This document shows, piece by piece, positions 45,356-53,933 of a DNA stretch of 64,000 nt. The DNA comes from Candidatus Poribacteria bacterium (lineage in GTDB: Bacteria > Poribacteria > WGA-4E > WGA-3G): NCBI GenBank assembly GCA_003635255.1, contig PYJC01000068.1, positions 1-64,000 of the forward strand, given 5' to 3'. The notes under the pieces were generated by a model that had not been told where the DNA came from, did not search any database, and was given only the letters and a program-made list of their open reading frames with translations. Within the stretch, counting starts at the first letter, position 1. The number at the start of each line of letters is the position of its first letter. A program made the position numbers and the translations under genes.

Positions 45356-47287
45356 CTAATCCGCCACACGCCATAAACCCCGTCCTAATCTCGCACCGAG
45401 AAGTACACCGATAAATGTATAGACAAACCCTTCTATCAGAACTCGAAGCACAATATACCAATCGGCATAGAAAAGTCGATAGAACAGCATAGAAAGTTGG
45501 AAATCGACATAGACAGCGAGCGCGTCGCAGATCCCCAGCACAACAGCCCACGCCAATATACTCCGTCCCCGCACAAACAGGAATCCTGTTTCCAACAGCA
45601 AAACACTCGTGCCGGTATAGACAATCGCCATCGGTGTGAAAAGTCCGAACGTAACGCCGCTAAGCAGTAGACGCACCGCAGAGACAAGCAGGATTACGCC
45701 GCTCCCTTTATTGTGCCGTTTCGCGTCGGTGCGATCGGAACTCGTCGGATCCCCGTTAATATAAATTAGCAAGGCAGTCAGCAAGGCGTAATAGAGCGTC
45801 TCATTAATCAAACCACTCACCAGCACAGAGATCGGACCGAGGAGCGCACTGATTAAGTTGAGGAACAGCGTTGACGGGACCATCACCGCTACAAAAACCG
45901 TCGTACCGAACAGCGAGATCACAATAATCTGTTTTGTTGTAAAGCCCGAAAAAATTCGCTCGTGAAATCGTCCAACGATCGCAAAGCCGATACTACTGCT
46001 AATAATCGCCAATAGACTAATGAGCAGCGCTTGTTGGTTTGGAACGACCAAGTGTAGTGGACGTTGTTCGCGCAGAATCGTCGCGTCACTGCCCCAAACT
46101 TTCACCGCAATATCACGCATATACGCCCCAGGGATCGCCTGTTCTGGCTCACCTTGCCTCATATATACTGGATGAAAATAGATAGGCAGTGGGATCTCCG
46201 TAACCACTCCCGCCGGTAGGCTCGCAAACGCTATGCTCCGATTTGTACCGCCGTTCGTTGTTTCTGGAGGCGCGAGAAACGCAACAGTTGCACCACTCTT
46301 CATATCTGTGTTGACCGATGAGACGACCACATGGATCGTCTCTTCACCCGTATTCCGTAGCCGTATGGCCTGATAGGTCATCGGTTCAAACGCATTCGTC
46401 GGTGGTGTTCCGAGCCAACTGAATAATGGACGCGCATGGTAGATAGTATCTTCTCGCTGTCTCGGGTCCACTATCCCTGTTGCATCTGTAGGCATCTCAA
46501 TCGATGCTATGGAGAGGTGCTCGGCGATCTCTGGAACAGTTGCTATCCGCAGCTGCACCCTTGCCTGCTGCTCCCACATCTGCCCTGTATCTGTTCTGAA
46601 ACGAGCAATACCCGAAATTTCTTGATTATCCGTTTGGCTCACCTCGGATGTCTTCAAAACTAACTCCCGATACCAAACTTCCGAGGCAACCTTAAATCTG
46701 TCCGTCGTCGAGAGACAGGTCTCCCCGCCGACTATTTCACTTTTCCAGTCTGCAGGTGATCTAACAATAGTTAACGTCCGGGGCAAGCAGAGTTTGAGAT
46801 CAAAAGTTGTTGGGACATTCCCGTTTGTAACGAGAACTGTGGCTGTCATTTCGCTTTCGTGCAAAACAAGTGCCTTTTGATTGCTACCCGACACATTTTC
46901 CGGATCCGACTGCATCGCAGCACCGTACGGAATAGCAATGTCCAAGTTTCCTTGTGTGTATACGCGCGGCGCGGTTACCCTTTGCTTATCAACGCTTCCT
47001 GTCGACAAGATCGCTTCAAATCTATAGGTCTCTCCCGCATCCCATTCAAAATAGAGTGGCTCTGTCTGCCGAGGTGATGTAGGGAAGTTAAGTTGTGCGA
47101 CCATTACATCGTCCGCATTAAAAGCGTTCAGACGCTGGACCGGTGCTTCTGCACTGAACTGCACCTTGGCACCCAACGAAAAGAACGTCACTTTCCATGA
47201 AAGTGGTTCCTCTTTGGAGGTTGAAGCACAACTGATTAGGAAAATGAGCAGTGACAGGCACCAGACTGCTTTTTTTATCGCTGTCAT
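45356..47287 (-). CDS. lipoprotein with ECF S-component-like membrane domain
   Basis: 643 residues. A lipobox L-I-S-C (Cys 20) marks a lipoprotein signal. A beta-rich exported part (about 25-400) contains A-P-V-Q-R-L and E-W-D-A-G-E-T-Y-R-F near its start, similar to the next gene. From about residue 420 come seven or eight transmembrane helices whose pattern recalls ECF transporter S components. A lipoprotein signal with a C-terminal membrane domain is unusual. No EcfA/EcfT genes are present here. Function unknown. GGGGAAAA precedes the ATG. Confidence 0.6.
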   Translation of the reverse strand: MTAIKKAVWCLSLLIFLISCASTSKEEPLSWKVTFFSLGAKVQFSAEAPVQRLNAFNADDVMVAQLNFPTSPRQTEPLYFEWDAGETYRFEAILSTGSVDKQRVTAPRVYTQGNLDIAIPYGAAMQSDPENVSGSNQKALVLHESEMTATVLVTNGNVPTTFDLKLCLPRTLTIVRSPADWKSEIVGGETCLSTTDRFKVASEVWYRELVLKTSEVSQTDNQEISGIARFRTDTGQMWEQQARVQLRIATVPEIAEHLSIASIEMPTDATGIVDPRQREDTIYHARPLFSWLGTPPTNAFEPMTYQAIRLRNTGEETIHVVVSSVNTDMKSGATVAFLAPPETTNGGTNRSIAFASLPAGVVTEIPLPIYFHPVYMRQGEPEQAIPGAYMRDIAVKVWGSDATILREQRPLHLVVPNQQALLISLLAIISSSIGFAIVGRFHERIFSGFTTKQIIVISLFGTTVFVAVMVPSTLFLNLISALLGPISVLVSGLINETLYYALLTALLIYINGDPTSSDRTDAKRHNKGSGVILLVSAVRLLLSGVTFGLFTPMAIVYTGTSVLLLETGFLFVRGRSILAWAVVLGICDALAVYVDFQLSMLFYRLFYADWYIVLRVLIEGFVYTFIGVLLGARLGRGLWRVAD

Positions 47288-47306
47288 TATTTTCCCCAGG
47301 CCGGTA

Positions 47307-47653
47307 GGTGCGGTTTGATGAAGTTTAATTATTTAAATCGGTAATTCTGATCGCTTTTCTGTCTGAATCGCGGAAGGCACAGAGGACACCGAGGACGCGG
47401 AACTAAGAGATTGTTTTCTTTCCGCCCACATCTCTTAGGAAGTGCCATGCAGAATTTAGCGTCGCCTTTTCCGCGTTCTCCGCGTTCTCCGCGCACTCCG
47501 CGATTCAGACGACAAGATAACGCACCTCACACAAGAAAACATAAACAAGATATCTATGATTCGCAAATTACCGATTTATTTAATCTTCATCAACCGCACC
47601 GGACTGCCCCAAAGAATTACCGAATTAATTTTTTAATCTTCATCAAACCGCGC
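47307..47653. mobile_element. nested inverted-repeat element B
   Basis: The left arm (47307-47347, GGTGCGGTTTG then ATGAAG ... CGGTAATTC) pairs with two right arms, 47565-47600 and 47614-47651, which suggests a duplicated end. A further inner inverted repeat of 14 bp (GTCTGAATCGCGGA, 47361-47374 against 47497-47510) encloses a tract of CCGCGTTCT units. The outermost GGTGCGGTTT/AACCGC parts equal the intact hairpin at 40202. No coding. Confidence 0.6.
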
Positions 47654-47666
47654 TGCAGATGCTAAG

Positions 47667-48992
47667 TTAAAGTCCTTGTCCTATCAGCACCAGATCAAGG
47701 ATATTCACCACTTCGTCACCATTAACATCGGCGATGATACCAGGTCCCTCATCACCCAAGAACCGAGCTGCAATTACCAAATCTGACGCATTGACAAACC
47801 CGTCGTTGTTTAGGTCTTCGCGGCGCGGTATAATCGTTGCGAACTCCAAATTATTGGCACCGTGACCAACGTGATAGGATCGTAAAAGTGACGCATCTGC
47901 CACGTCCATGACGCGAACGTAATTCTGTCCGCTGCCCCCCCAGTCAGGTTGTGTGATATAGAGACTTCCATCTGGCGCAAAGGTCAAGCCGCCACTGACA
48001 GATGTATCTGCATCGTTGCTGAAGTTGGCAATCGTGTTATCTTCGTCACGGATCCAGTCTCGCGCGACGATATCGTAGATAAGCAAGCCGGGGTTTCGCC
48101 AACTGCCTTGCATAAACAACTGTTTTTCTGAATTGAGAGCGATGGAACCGGGTGTGAAATCGAGTTTAACCGTTTCCACTACCTCATCAGTATTCGCATC
48201 AATCAGAACGAGATGCCCGAGGACATCGTTGTAATTGCCTGTCGTCTTAACAATAACAGTCGATTCACCATCGTTGAGGATTTGACCCGCGTTCGTCGGT
48301 ACCGGAATAGATTTCAATATGATATCTGTCTCTGTATCAATCACTGTGACACTACTATCATAATAACTTACTCTCCCGGCAACGGGATCCCACTCCCATG
48401 CGGGGTTCGAGACATAGGCTTTGCCGTTGAGAAGCGTGATACCCGTCGGTTTGTTGAAAGAACCCGTGAGGACCTTCGTCACATTGCGATTCGGAATGTC
48501 AACGACATGCACCTCATGCGCCGCGGCACACGTAACGTATAACTTCTGATCACTGACCAAAGCGACCTGCTGTGGGGTTGTACCCGCTTCCATCGGGATT
48601 TCGCCAACAAACTCTCGATCTTCCAAGTTAATAATCAAAATATTGTCACCGGAACTCATTCCACCCGTGATAGGTAAGTTGAAACTCGTGACATAGGCGA
48701 GATGCCCGTGAACAGAGAGACCAATTGCCCGCCGCCGCAATCTCGGAGCAAAGCCGATGGAGAGTATCTCGTTGTCAACAGCCTGTCTCTCATTTGGCTC
48801 TTCCAGATCAATGAGTGAAACTGAGGCGATGATGCCCAAATCCGGATGCGTCAGCGCATTTATGACAACAGCCGTGTTCGCCTCTTCTGTTTGTCCTAAA
48901 GCAGGATTAAGGGTGAGAGTGAAAAGGATCGCGCCTATAAACAGGAGCGAATAGCGCGAGAAATGTCGCCAAGTGAAAAAAAATCTGTTCAT
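47667..48992 (-). CDS. exported beta-propeller-dockerin protein under cobalamin control
   Basis: 441 residues from the ATG at 48992, which has GGAGG upstream; a frame to 49031 would start inside the terminator hairpin. A signal peptide or N-terminal anchor (about 15-35) is followed by a YncE-like beta-propeller (about 40-380), with repeated V-I-D-T and L-V-L-I-D-A-N-T-D-E-V blade edges. The C-terminus has two calcium-type loops, D-L-N-N-D-G-F-V-N-A-S-D-L and D-V-N-G-D-E-V-V-N-I-L-D-L, a dockerin type I pattern. The gene is directly behind a cobalamin riboswitch and terminator, so it is presumably repressed by B12 and may help capture corrinoids. Confidence 0.8.
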   Translation of the reverse strand: MNRFFFTWRHFSRYSLLFIGAILFTLTLNPALGQTEEANTAVVINALTHPDLGIIASVSLIDLEEPNERQAVDNEILSIGFAPRLRRRAIGLSVHGHLAYVTSFNLPITGGMSSGDNILIINLEDREFVGEIPMEAGTTPQQVALVSDQKLYVTCAAAHEVHVVDIPNRNVTKVLTGSFNKPTGITLLNGKAYVSNPAWEWDPVAGRVSYYDSSVTVIDTETDIILKSIPVPTNAGQILNDGESTVIVKTTGNYNDVLGHLVLIDANTDEVVETVKLDFTPGSIALNSEKQLFMQGSWRNPGLLIYDIVARDWIRDEDNTIANFSNDADTSVSGGLTFAPDGSLYITQPDWGGSGQNYVRVMDVADASLLRSYHVGHGANNLEFATIIPRREDLNNDGFVNASDLVIAARFLGDEGPGIIADVNGDEVVNILDLVLIGQGL

Positions 48993-49012
48993 TAAAACCT
49001 CCGTAATGAAAC

Positions 49013-49045
49013 AAAAAACCCCTGCTTTCATTGAAAAGACAGGGG
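49013..49045 (-). terminator. riboswitch expression-platform terminator
   Basis: On the minus strand CCCCTG ... CAGGGG forms a bulged stem (49019-49045) followed by TTTTTT (49013-49018). It lies between the cobalamin riboswitch and the start codon of the propeller-dockerin gene, the normal place for ligand-controlled termination. Confidence 0.8.
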
Positions 49046-49186
49046 ATGCGGCGACACTCTATGTATGCTAAATCCTGCAATTGTGTCCGAAGATATTGTA
49101 CCTTACACGGGTTCTTCTATACTAACAGGATACTGCTGCGCGCTGTTCCACCGCTTTCCCGCGAAAGCAGATGCGTGAAACACGAT

Positions 49187-49352
49187 CCAGGCAGGTCTCC
49201 TGACTTCCGATCTTGCGTCCCCTGAACCTTCCCATCAGTTGGTTGACAGTGGTTTTTTCAGCGGATATTTGTGATCGTTCACAGTGGCGGGGCCGTGGCG
49301 GATTCTCACCGCACTTCCCTATTCTCCGGCTTTCTCCGGCACCTGAACCGTT
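49187..49352 (-). promoter_or_regulatory. cobalamin (B12) riboswitch
   Basis: On the minus strand the conserved blocks occur in the known order: GGTGCC near 49340, AATAGGGAA, GAGAATCCG, then the B12-box core CCGCCACTGTGA, and finally GTCAGGAGACCTGCC (49188-49203). The aptamer is followed by a terminator and the propeller-dockerin gene. High B12 would stop transcription. Confidence 0.92.
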
Positions 49353-49376
49353 AATTTATTCTATTGTAATGCATAT

Positions 49377-49405
49377 ATTATATCACATTACGACATTTTT
49401 TGCAA
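49377..49405 (-). promoter_or_regulatory. promoter of the riboswitch transcript
   Basis: Minus strand: TTGCAA (49400-49405), 17-bp spacer, TATAAT (49377-49382). The start site would fall about ten bases before the aptamer. The same TTGCAA/TATAAT pair with 17 bp is found before sucC. Confidence 0.65.
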
Positions 49406-49444
49406 ATTTTTTGCGAAGTGTGGAAAAATAAAAATATAAAAAAT

Positions 49445-49473
49445 TTGACAACACAAATTAGATGTGGTATTAT
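49445..49473 (+). promoter_or_regulatory. promoter of the hisI-trpEG leader
   Basis: TTGACA (49445-49450), 17-bp spacer, TATTAT (49468-49473). It faces the leader peptide whose ATG is at 49519. Confidence 0.7.
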
Positions 49474-49518
49474 TAATAGCAGTGTTCAAAATCAAATATT
49501 TTGTTGAAAGTGAGAAAA

Positions 49519-49620
49519 ATGATACTTGTACGCTCACACTCCAACCCGCATAGCGTATCTAACCATTGGCATTGGTGGCGGTCCAGTTGCTTGTGGGGGA
49601 GTGTGCGCTCAAACGGATAA
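49519..49620 (+). CDS. 33-residue His/Trp-rich leader peptide
   Basis: A small ORF of 33 codons ahead of hisI-trpE. It contains four Trp (W17, W19, W20, W26) and four His (H7, H11, H16, H18), with the run H-W-H-W-W at 16-20. This is far richer than normal protein and typical of attenuator leaders. A stem between CACACTCC (49535-49542) and GGAGTGTG (49598-49605) would be opened by a translating ribosome. An intrinsic terminator lies 50 bases past its stop. GAAAGTGAG precedes the ATG. The arrangement predicts that scarcity of charged tRNA-Trp, and perhaps of tRNA-His, raises expression. Confidence 0.72.
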   Translation: MILVRSHSNPHSVSNHWHWWRSSCLWGSVRSNG

Positions 49621-49672
49621 CTGAAATAGAGATTGAAAATCGTCGTTTTTCATTTTTAAGTCCTGTTGAAGC

Positions 49673-49711
49673 CTTATGCACACCGATCCCGGTAGCATAA
49701 GTTTTTTTTTT
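49673..49711 (+). terminator. leader terminator before hisI
   Basis: CTTATGC (49673-49679) pairs with GCATAAG (49695-49701), followed by ten T (49702-49711). It lies between the leader peptide stop and the hisI start, where an attenuator should stand. Confidence 0.8.
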
Positions 49712-49764
49712 GCATAGCTCACAGGTTACCAAAACTTGCTATTGAAAATAAGAGGAGAATCCGA

Positions 49765-50145
49765 ATGAAAATTTTGTCGGAACTCAAATATGACAGTGAT
49801 GGCTTGGTCGCCGCAGTCATTCAAGATCGCACAAACAATGAAGTCCTAATGGTCGGCTATATGAACGCCGAAGCAATAACGGAAACGCTGACAACCGGGC
49901 GCGTCTGCTTCTGGAGCCGTTCCCGCCAAAAACTATGGATCAAGGGGGAGACTTCAGGGCATACACAGACAGTGGAATCTGTCGCAGTCGATTGCGACGG
50001 CGATGCCCTGCTCATAAAGGTTGAGCAAAAAGTCGCAGCGTGCCATGTCGGCTATCGCTCCTGCTTCTTTCGGGAAGTCTCCCCCGACGGAGAGTCAACG
50101 CGTGTGGTAGGTGATAAAATTTTCGAGGCTGATACGGTCTATTAG
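49765..50145 (+). CDS. hisI: phosphoribosyl-AMP cyclohydrolase
   Basis: 126 residues, the single-domain form without a HisE part. The zinc-binding pattern D-C-D-G-D-A and C-H-V-G-Y-R-S-C-F is present, and the early segment V-G-Y-M-N-A-E-A. It opens the purine ring of PR-AMP, the third step of histidine synthesis. AGAGGAG precedes the ATG. trpE and trpG follow, so His and Trp genes share one unit with one leader, which may explain the mixed leader peptide. Confidence 0.95.
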   Translation: MKILSELKYDSDGLVAAVIQDRTNNEVLMVGYMNAEAITETLTTGRVCFWSRSRQKLWIKGETSGHTQTVESVAVDCDGDALLIKVEQKVAACHVGYRSCFFREVSPDGESTRVVGDKIFEADTVY

Positions 50146-50319
50146 ACTCCAAGTTGTGGGAGGGCTTTGTAAGCCCGATTTCGTATCTTGGCATCCCTTC
50201 GGAAGTTATTTGATTTAGTTCACCTATCGTTACTATTTTATACAGATAAGAGCAGTATCGCTGCGTGTGGTACTATAGAACGAAAAACTGTGATGCTAAA
50301 GGTATGAAAAGGGGTTATA

Positions 50320-51828
50320 ATGTATTATCCGACGTTAGAGGACTTTCGCGAGGCAGCGAAATTAGGAAACACCATACCGGTATACCGATCAATTCTGGCA
50401 GATATGGAGACACCAGTGTCTGCCTTTTACAAGTTGATGCCAGACAATTATGCGTTTTTGCTCGAAAGCGTTGAAGGCGGCGAAAACGTTGCGCGCTACT
50501 CTTTTTTGGGGAGTCAACCCTCAGTGCTTTTCCACAGTAAAGGGCATCAGGTTACCATTGAATACCTGGAAAAAGGCGAAACCGTAGTTCAGGAATACGA
50601 AGACCCGTTAAGTGCCCTTGAAGAAGTGATGCAGGATTACCGACCTGTTAACAATCCTGAGTTACCGAAATTCCACGGCGGCGCAGTCGGTTATATGAGT
50701 TATGACATGGTCCGATTTGTCGAGGAGCTGCCAGATAATACTGAGGATGAGCTACAATTGCCAGATTGCTTCTTCATGATTGCCGAGACCATCCTGATAT
50801 TTGATCACGTCAACCACCAGATCAAGGTTGTGGCGAACGCGCATATTGATGGAGATGTAGATACCGCTTATGCCGACGCTATTACGAAAATTGAAGCGTT
50901 GGTCGAAAAACTCATGGCTGCTTCCGAACCGCATTTACGCGCCGATAGGGGTGAACATCAGGGACGGTATGATAAAATCATAGCCGATCCCCAATCGAAT
51001 TTCACAAAATCCGATTACGAAGCCGCCGTCAGACACGCGAAGGAATACATAGCCGCAGGCGACATTATCCAGGTCGTACTTTCGCAGCGGTTCAGTTGTC
51101 CGGTATCTGTAGATTCATTTGATGTGTATCGGGCGTTGCGAGTGGTCAACCCATCGCCCTACATGTATTATCTGAAATTTGATGATTTTGATATTGTGGG
51201 GGCATCACCGGAGATGATGGTAAGAGTGGAAGATGGGCTCGTCCAAACGGTTCCAATTGCGGGCACACGCCCGCGCGGCACGACTCCAGAAGAAGACAAA
51301 GAGCTGGAACGGATACTCCTTGCTGATCCAAAGGAACGCGCCGAGCACGTTATGCTTGTGGATTTAGGACGCAACGACCTTGGTCGGGTCTGTGAATATC
51401 ACACTGTTGAAGTCACCGAACTCATGATAGTTGAACGCTTCTCACATGTGATGCACATCGTTTCGCACGTTATTGGACAGCTGCGCGAAAATTTTACGGC
51501 TTTTGATGTCCTCCGGTCATGTCTTCCCGCTGGCACCCTCTCCGGCGCGCCGAAGGTACGGGCAATGGAAATTATTGACGAACTTGAATCTACACGGCGC
51601 GGCACTTACGGCGGGGCTGTCGGTTATTTCAGTTTTTCCGGTAGTGCAGACACAGCGATTACCATCCGAACCGCGGTTATCAAAGACGGCACCGCTTATG
51701 TGCAAGCCGGTGGCGGGATCGTCGCAGATTCAGTACCTGAAACTGAGTACTACGAAACTCTCAGTAAAGCGAAAGCAATGCTCAGTGCCATCGCATTGGC
51801 TGAAGAACAGTTAGCGGTTTTCAGTTAA
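50320..51828 (+). CDS. trpE: anthranilate synthase component I
   Basis: 502 residues. The N-terminal L-L-E-S motif (47-50) is the site of Trp feedback inhibition. The chorismate-binding half has G-T-R-P-R-G, G-T-L-S-G-A-P-K and A-G-G-G-I-V-A-D-S. Together with TrpG it makes anthranilate from chorismate and glutamine. It lies 174 bases after hisI; the gap holds a hairpin GGGCTT/AAGCCC (50162-50176) with no T-run, so read-through is likely. trpG starts 36 bases after its stop. Confidence 0.95.
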   Translation: MYYPTLEDFREAAKLGNTIPVYRSILADMETPVSAFYKLMPDNYAFLLESVEGGENVARYSFLGSQPSVLFHSKGHQVTIEYLEKGETVVQEYEDPLSALEEVMQDYRPVNNPELPKFHGGAVGYMSYDMVRFVEELPDNTEDELQLPDCFFMIAETILIFDHVNHQIKVVANAHIDGDVDTAYADAITKIEALVEKLMAASEPHLRADRGEHQGRYDKIIADPQSNFTKSDYEAAVRHAKEYIAAGDIIQVVLSQRFSCPVSVDSFDVYRALRVVNPSPYMYYLKFDDFDIVGASPEMMVRVEDGLVQTVPIAGTRPRGTTPEEDKELERILLADPKERAEHVMLVDLGRNDLGRVCEYHTVEVTELMIVERFSHVMHIVSHVIGQLRENFTAFDVLRSCLPAGTLSGAPKVRAMEIIDELESTRRGTYGGAVGYFSFSGSADTAITIRTAVIKDGTAYVQAGGGIVADSVPETEYYETLSKAKAMLSAIALAEEQLAVFS

Positions 51829-51864
51829 TAGCAACTCTACCTAACCGCAAGGAAAATTTAAAAT

Positions 51865-52428
51865 ATGGTTTTAATGATTGATAACTACGACTCTTTTACC
51901 TATAACTTGGTGCAGTATTTGGGTGAACTCGGTGCTGAACTCGAGGTCCATCGGAGTCGAAAGATAGGATTGGATACATTAGACGCACTGGCACCCGAAC
52001 GGATTGTCATTTCACCCGGACCTTGCACACCGAAAGAGGCGGGTATATCCAACGATACTATACAACACTTCGCCGGGAAAATCCCGATCTTAGGCGTCTG
52101 CCTTGGGCATCAGTGCATCGGAGACGTATTCGGTGGTGATGTCGTTCGTGCGGATCGGTTGATGCACGGCAAAACCTCAATGATCCACCATAACGGCACC
52201 GAACTCTTTGAGGGATTGGATAACCCGTTTGAAGCGACACGCTACCACTCACTCATCGTGAAAAAAGATACGTTACCCGATTGCCTTGAGATTACCGCGT
52301 GGACAGATCAGGACGAAATCATGGGACTCCGGCATAAGAGTTTGCCTATTTGGGGCGTACAATTCCACCCGGAATCCATTCTGACAGCCGCCGGGAAAAG
52401 TCTACTCAGCAATTTCTTAACGCTATAG
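51865..52428 (+). CDS. trpG: anthranilate/aminodeoxychorismate synthase glutaminase
   Basis: 187 residues, class I glutamine amidotransferase. The nucleophile C79 sits in G-V-C-L-G-H-Q, and the His-Glu pair in Q-F-H-P-E-S. It supplies ammonia to TrpE and, in many bacteria, also to PabB. Neighbouring trpE makes the tryptophan role the first choice. AAGGAAAA precedes the ATG. No trpD, trpC, trpB or trpA follows. Confidence 0.93.
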   Translation: MVLMIDNYDSFTYNLVQYLGELGAELEVHRSRKIGLDTLDALAPERIVISPGPCTPKEAGISNDTIQHFAGKIPILGVCLGHQCIGDVFGGDVVRADRLMHGKTSMIHHNGTELFEGLDNPFEATRYHSLIVKKDTLPDCLEITAWTDQDEIMGLRHKSLPIWGVQFHPESILTAAGKSLLSNFLTL

Positions 52429-52448
52429 ACCAACAGAAAGGTTTAATA

Positions 52449-53207
52449 ATGACAAAACAGACAAGTGCTACGCCGGTCTTAGTTTCCTGGTCGTCAGGCA
52501 AAGATTCGGCGTGGGCACTTCATACCTTACGCCAACAACCTGAACGCTACGACGTACGTGGCATCTTTACGACCGTCACGAAGACGTTTGACCGGGTCTC
52601 TATTCATTCTACACCTGCATGGGTACTGAAACAGCAGGCAGAAAAACTCAGCGTGCCGTTATACGAGATACCGATCCCTTATCCGTGTTCCAACACAATC
52701 TATGAGGAGGCAATGCGAAAGTTCCTTGCTGAAGTCAAAGCGTTGCCTGAACATTTGACAGCGTCACATTTCGCATTCGGGGACCTCTTCCTGGAAGACA
52801 TCCGTGCATACCGCGAGGATAAACTCAAAGGCACCGGTTTCACACCAATTTTCCCAGTGTGGGGAGAGGACACACCGCTACTTGCGCAAAAGATGATTGC
52901 TTCTGGCTTGCGCGCTATCATCACTGCGCTTAATCCTACCAAAGTCCCCGCCGACTTTGCAGGACGATGGTTTGACGCGGACCTCCTCGCAGATTTGCCA
53001 GACGGCGTGGATCCACTCGGTGAAAACGGGGAGTTCCATACCTGCGTCGTGGATGGACCGATGTTCAGTTCACCTGTCGCCGCGAAACCGGGCGAAGTCG
53101 TCCAGAGAGACATCGTCTCTAAAAAGGATAAAGATGACAAAATTCACACAAGCAGCAACACGTCACCGACTTATATCTATGCTGATGTGGTACCTATAGA
53201 TGAATAA
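52449..53207 (+). CDS. Dph6-like PP-loop ATPase (first copy)
   Basis: 252 residues. The PP-loop pyrophosphatase motif S-S-G-K-D-S-A is at the N-terminus, and the later G-E-N-G-E-F-H-T is typical of the diphthine-ammonia ligase (DUF71) family. In archaea and eukaryotes it amidates diphthine on elongation factor 2; bacteria lack diphthamide, so the substrate here must be different. AAAGG precedes the ATG at 52449; an in-frame ATG at 52350 lies inside trpG. Its stop overlaps the next gene by eight bases. Confidence 0.85.
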   Translation: MTKQTSATPVLVSWSSGKDSAWALHTLRQQPERYDVRGIFTTVTKTFDRVSIHSTPAWVLKQQAEKLSVPLYEIPIPYPCSNTIYEEAMRKFLAEVKALPEHLTASHFAFGDLFLEDIRAYREDKLKGTGFTPIFPVWGEDTPLLAQKMIASGLRAIITALNPTKVPADFAGRWFDADLLADLPDGVDPLGENGEFHTCVVDGPMFSSPVAAKPGEVVQRDIVSKKDKDDKIHTSSNTSPTYIYADVVPIDE

Positions 53208-53850
53208 TTGGAAGAAAGCAGCTGTGCTGTGGACAGGCGGAAAAGATTCCGCACTCGCATTTCAAGTCTCCTTGAATCTTTACGATATAGGGAGGCTTGT
53301 CTGTTTTGTGCCAGCGGACAACCGACAATTCTACGCGCATCCAACGCAACTCATGGAACTACAAGCACAAAAGATCGGGATGCCAATTGAATTCGTGCCG
53401 ATTTCCGAACCCTATAAACAGAGTTACTGCCAACAAATTGAGGCGATTAGAGACAGTGGTACTGAAGTGTTAATTACCGGAGATATTTCTACTGTCGGTG
53501 GGATGCCGAATTGGATAGAGGAAGTCGCAGCAGGTTTGGTGGAAGTCTACAAACCGTTGTGGGAATCGGATCGGCATACAATATTGGATACCCTCATCGC
53601 CAACAAATTTAAGGTCGTCTGTTCCCTCGCTTACAAAAAGCACTTCCAACCGACTATTGCCGGTAGGTATTTCGATGCTAAACTCATTTCAGAACTGAAG
53701 CAACTCCCAATTGACGCATGCGGTGAACAGGGTGAATACCACACATGGGTATTAGACGCACCGTTCTTCAAGGAGTCAGTGCAGTTAGAAGGCACACGTG
53801 TAGTTGATGTTGACGAGTATTGCTACCTCACCTACGAACAAGCAATTTAG
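53200..53850 (+). CDS. Dph6-like PP-loop ATPase (second copy)
   Basis: 216 residues of the same fold: W-T-G-G-K-D-S-A (10-17) and C-G-E-Q-G-E-Y-H-T at about 190. Its start overlaps the last eight bases of the first copy, pointing to translational coupling and perhaps a heteromer. The two proteins are diverged, so this is an old duplication. The substrate is not known; both follow trpG, which carries a glutaminase domain that could hand on ammonia. Confidence 0.82.
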   Translation: MNNWKKAAVLWTGGKDSALAFQVSLNLYDIGRLVCFVPADNRQFYAHPTQLMELQAQKIGMPIEFVPISEPYKQSYCQQIEAIRDSGTEVLITGDISTVGGMPNWIEEVAAGLVEVYKPLWESDRHTILDTLIANKFKVVCSLAYKKHFQPTIAGRYFDAKLISELKQLPIDACGEQGEYHTWVLDAPFFKESVQLEGTRVVDVDEYCYLTYEQAI

Positions 53851-53933
53851 CGATGTGAATTTTGTTGGTGGTAGGTTCTTCTGTATAGGGTCATTTGGTG
53901 GAGCTCACGTTATATAGACCTACTCCTATTAGT

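Noticed and set aside
49561-49620. T-box type control of the hisI-trpEG leader
   Set aside because: The conserved T-box sequence is not present; the GGTGGCGGTCC resemblance is inside the leader ORF.
52350-52448. Upstream ATG of the first Dph6-like gene
   Set aside because: It lies inside trpG; the start at 52449 has a ribosome site and fits the family's N-terminus.
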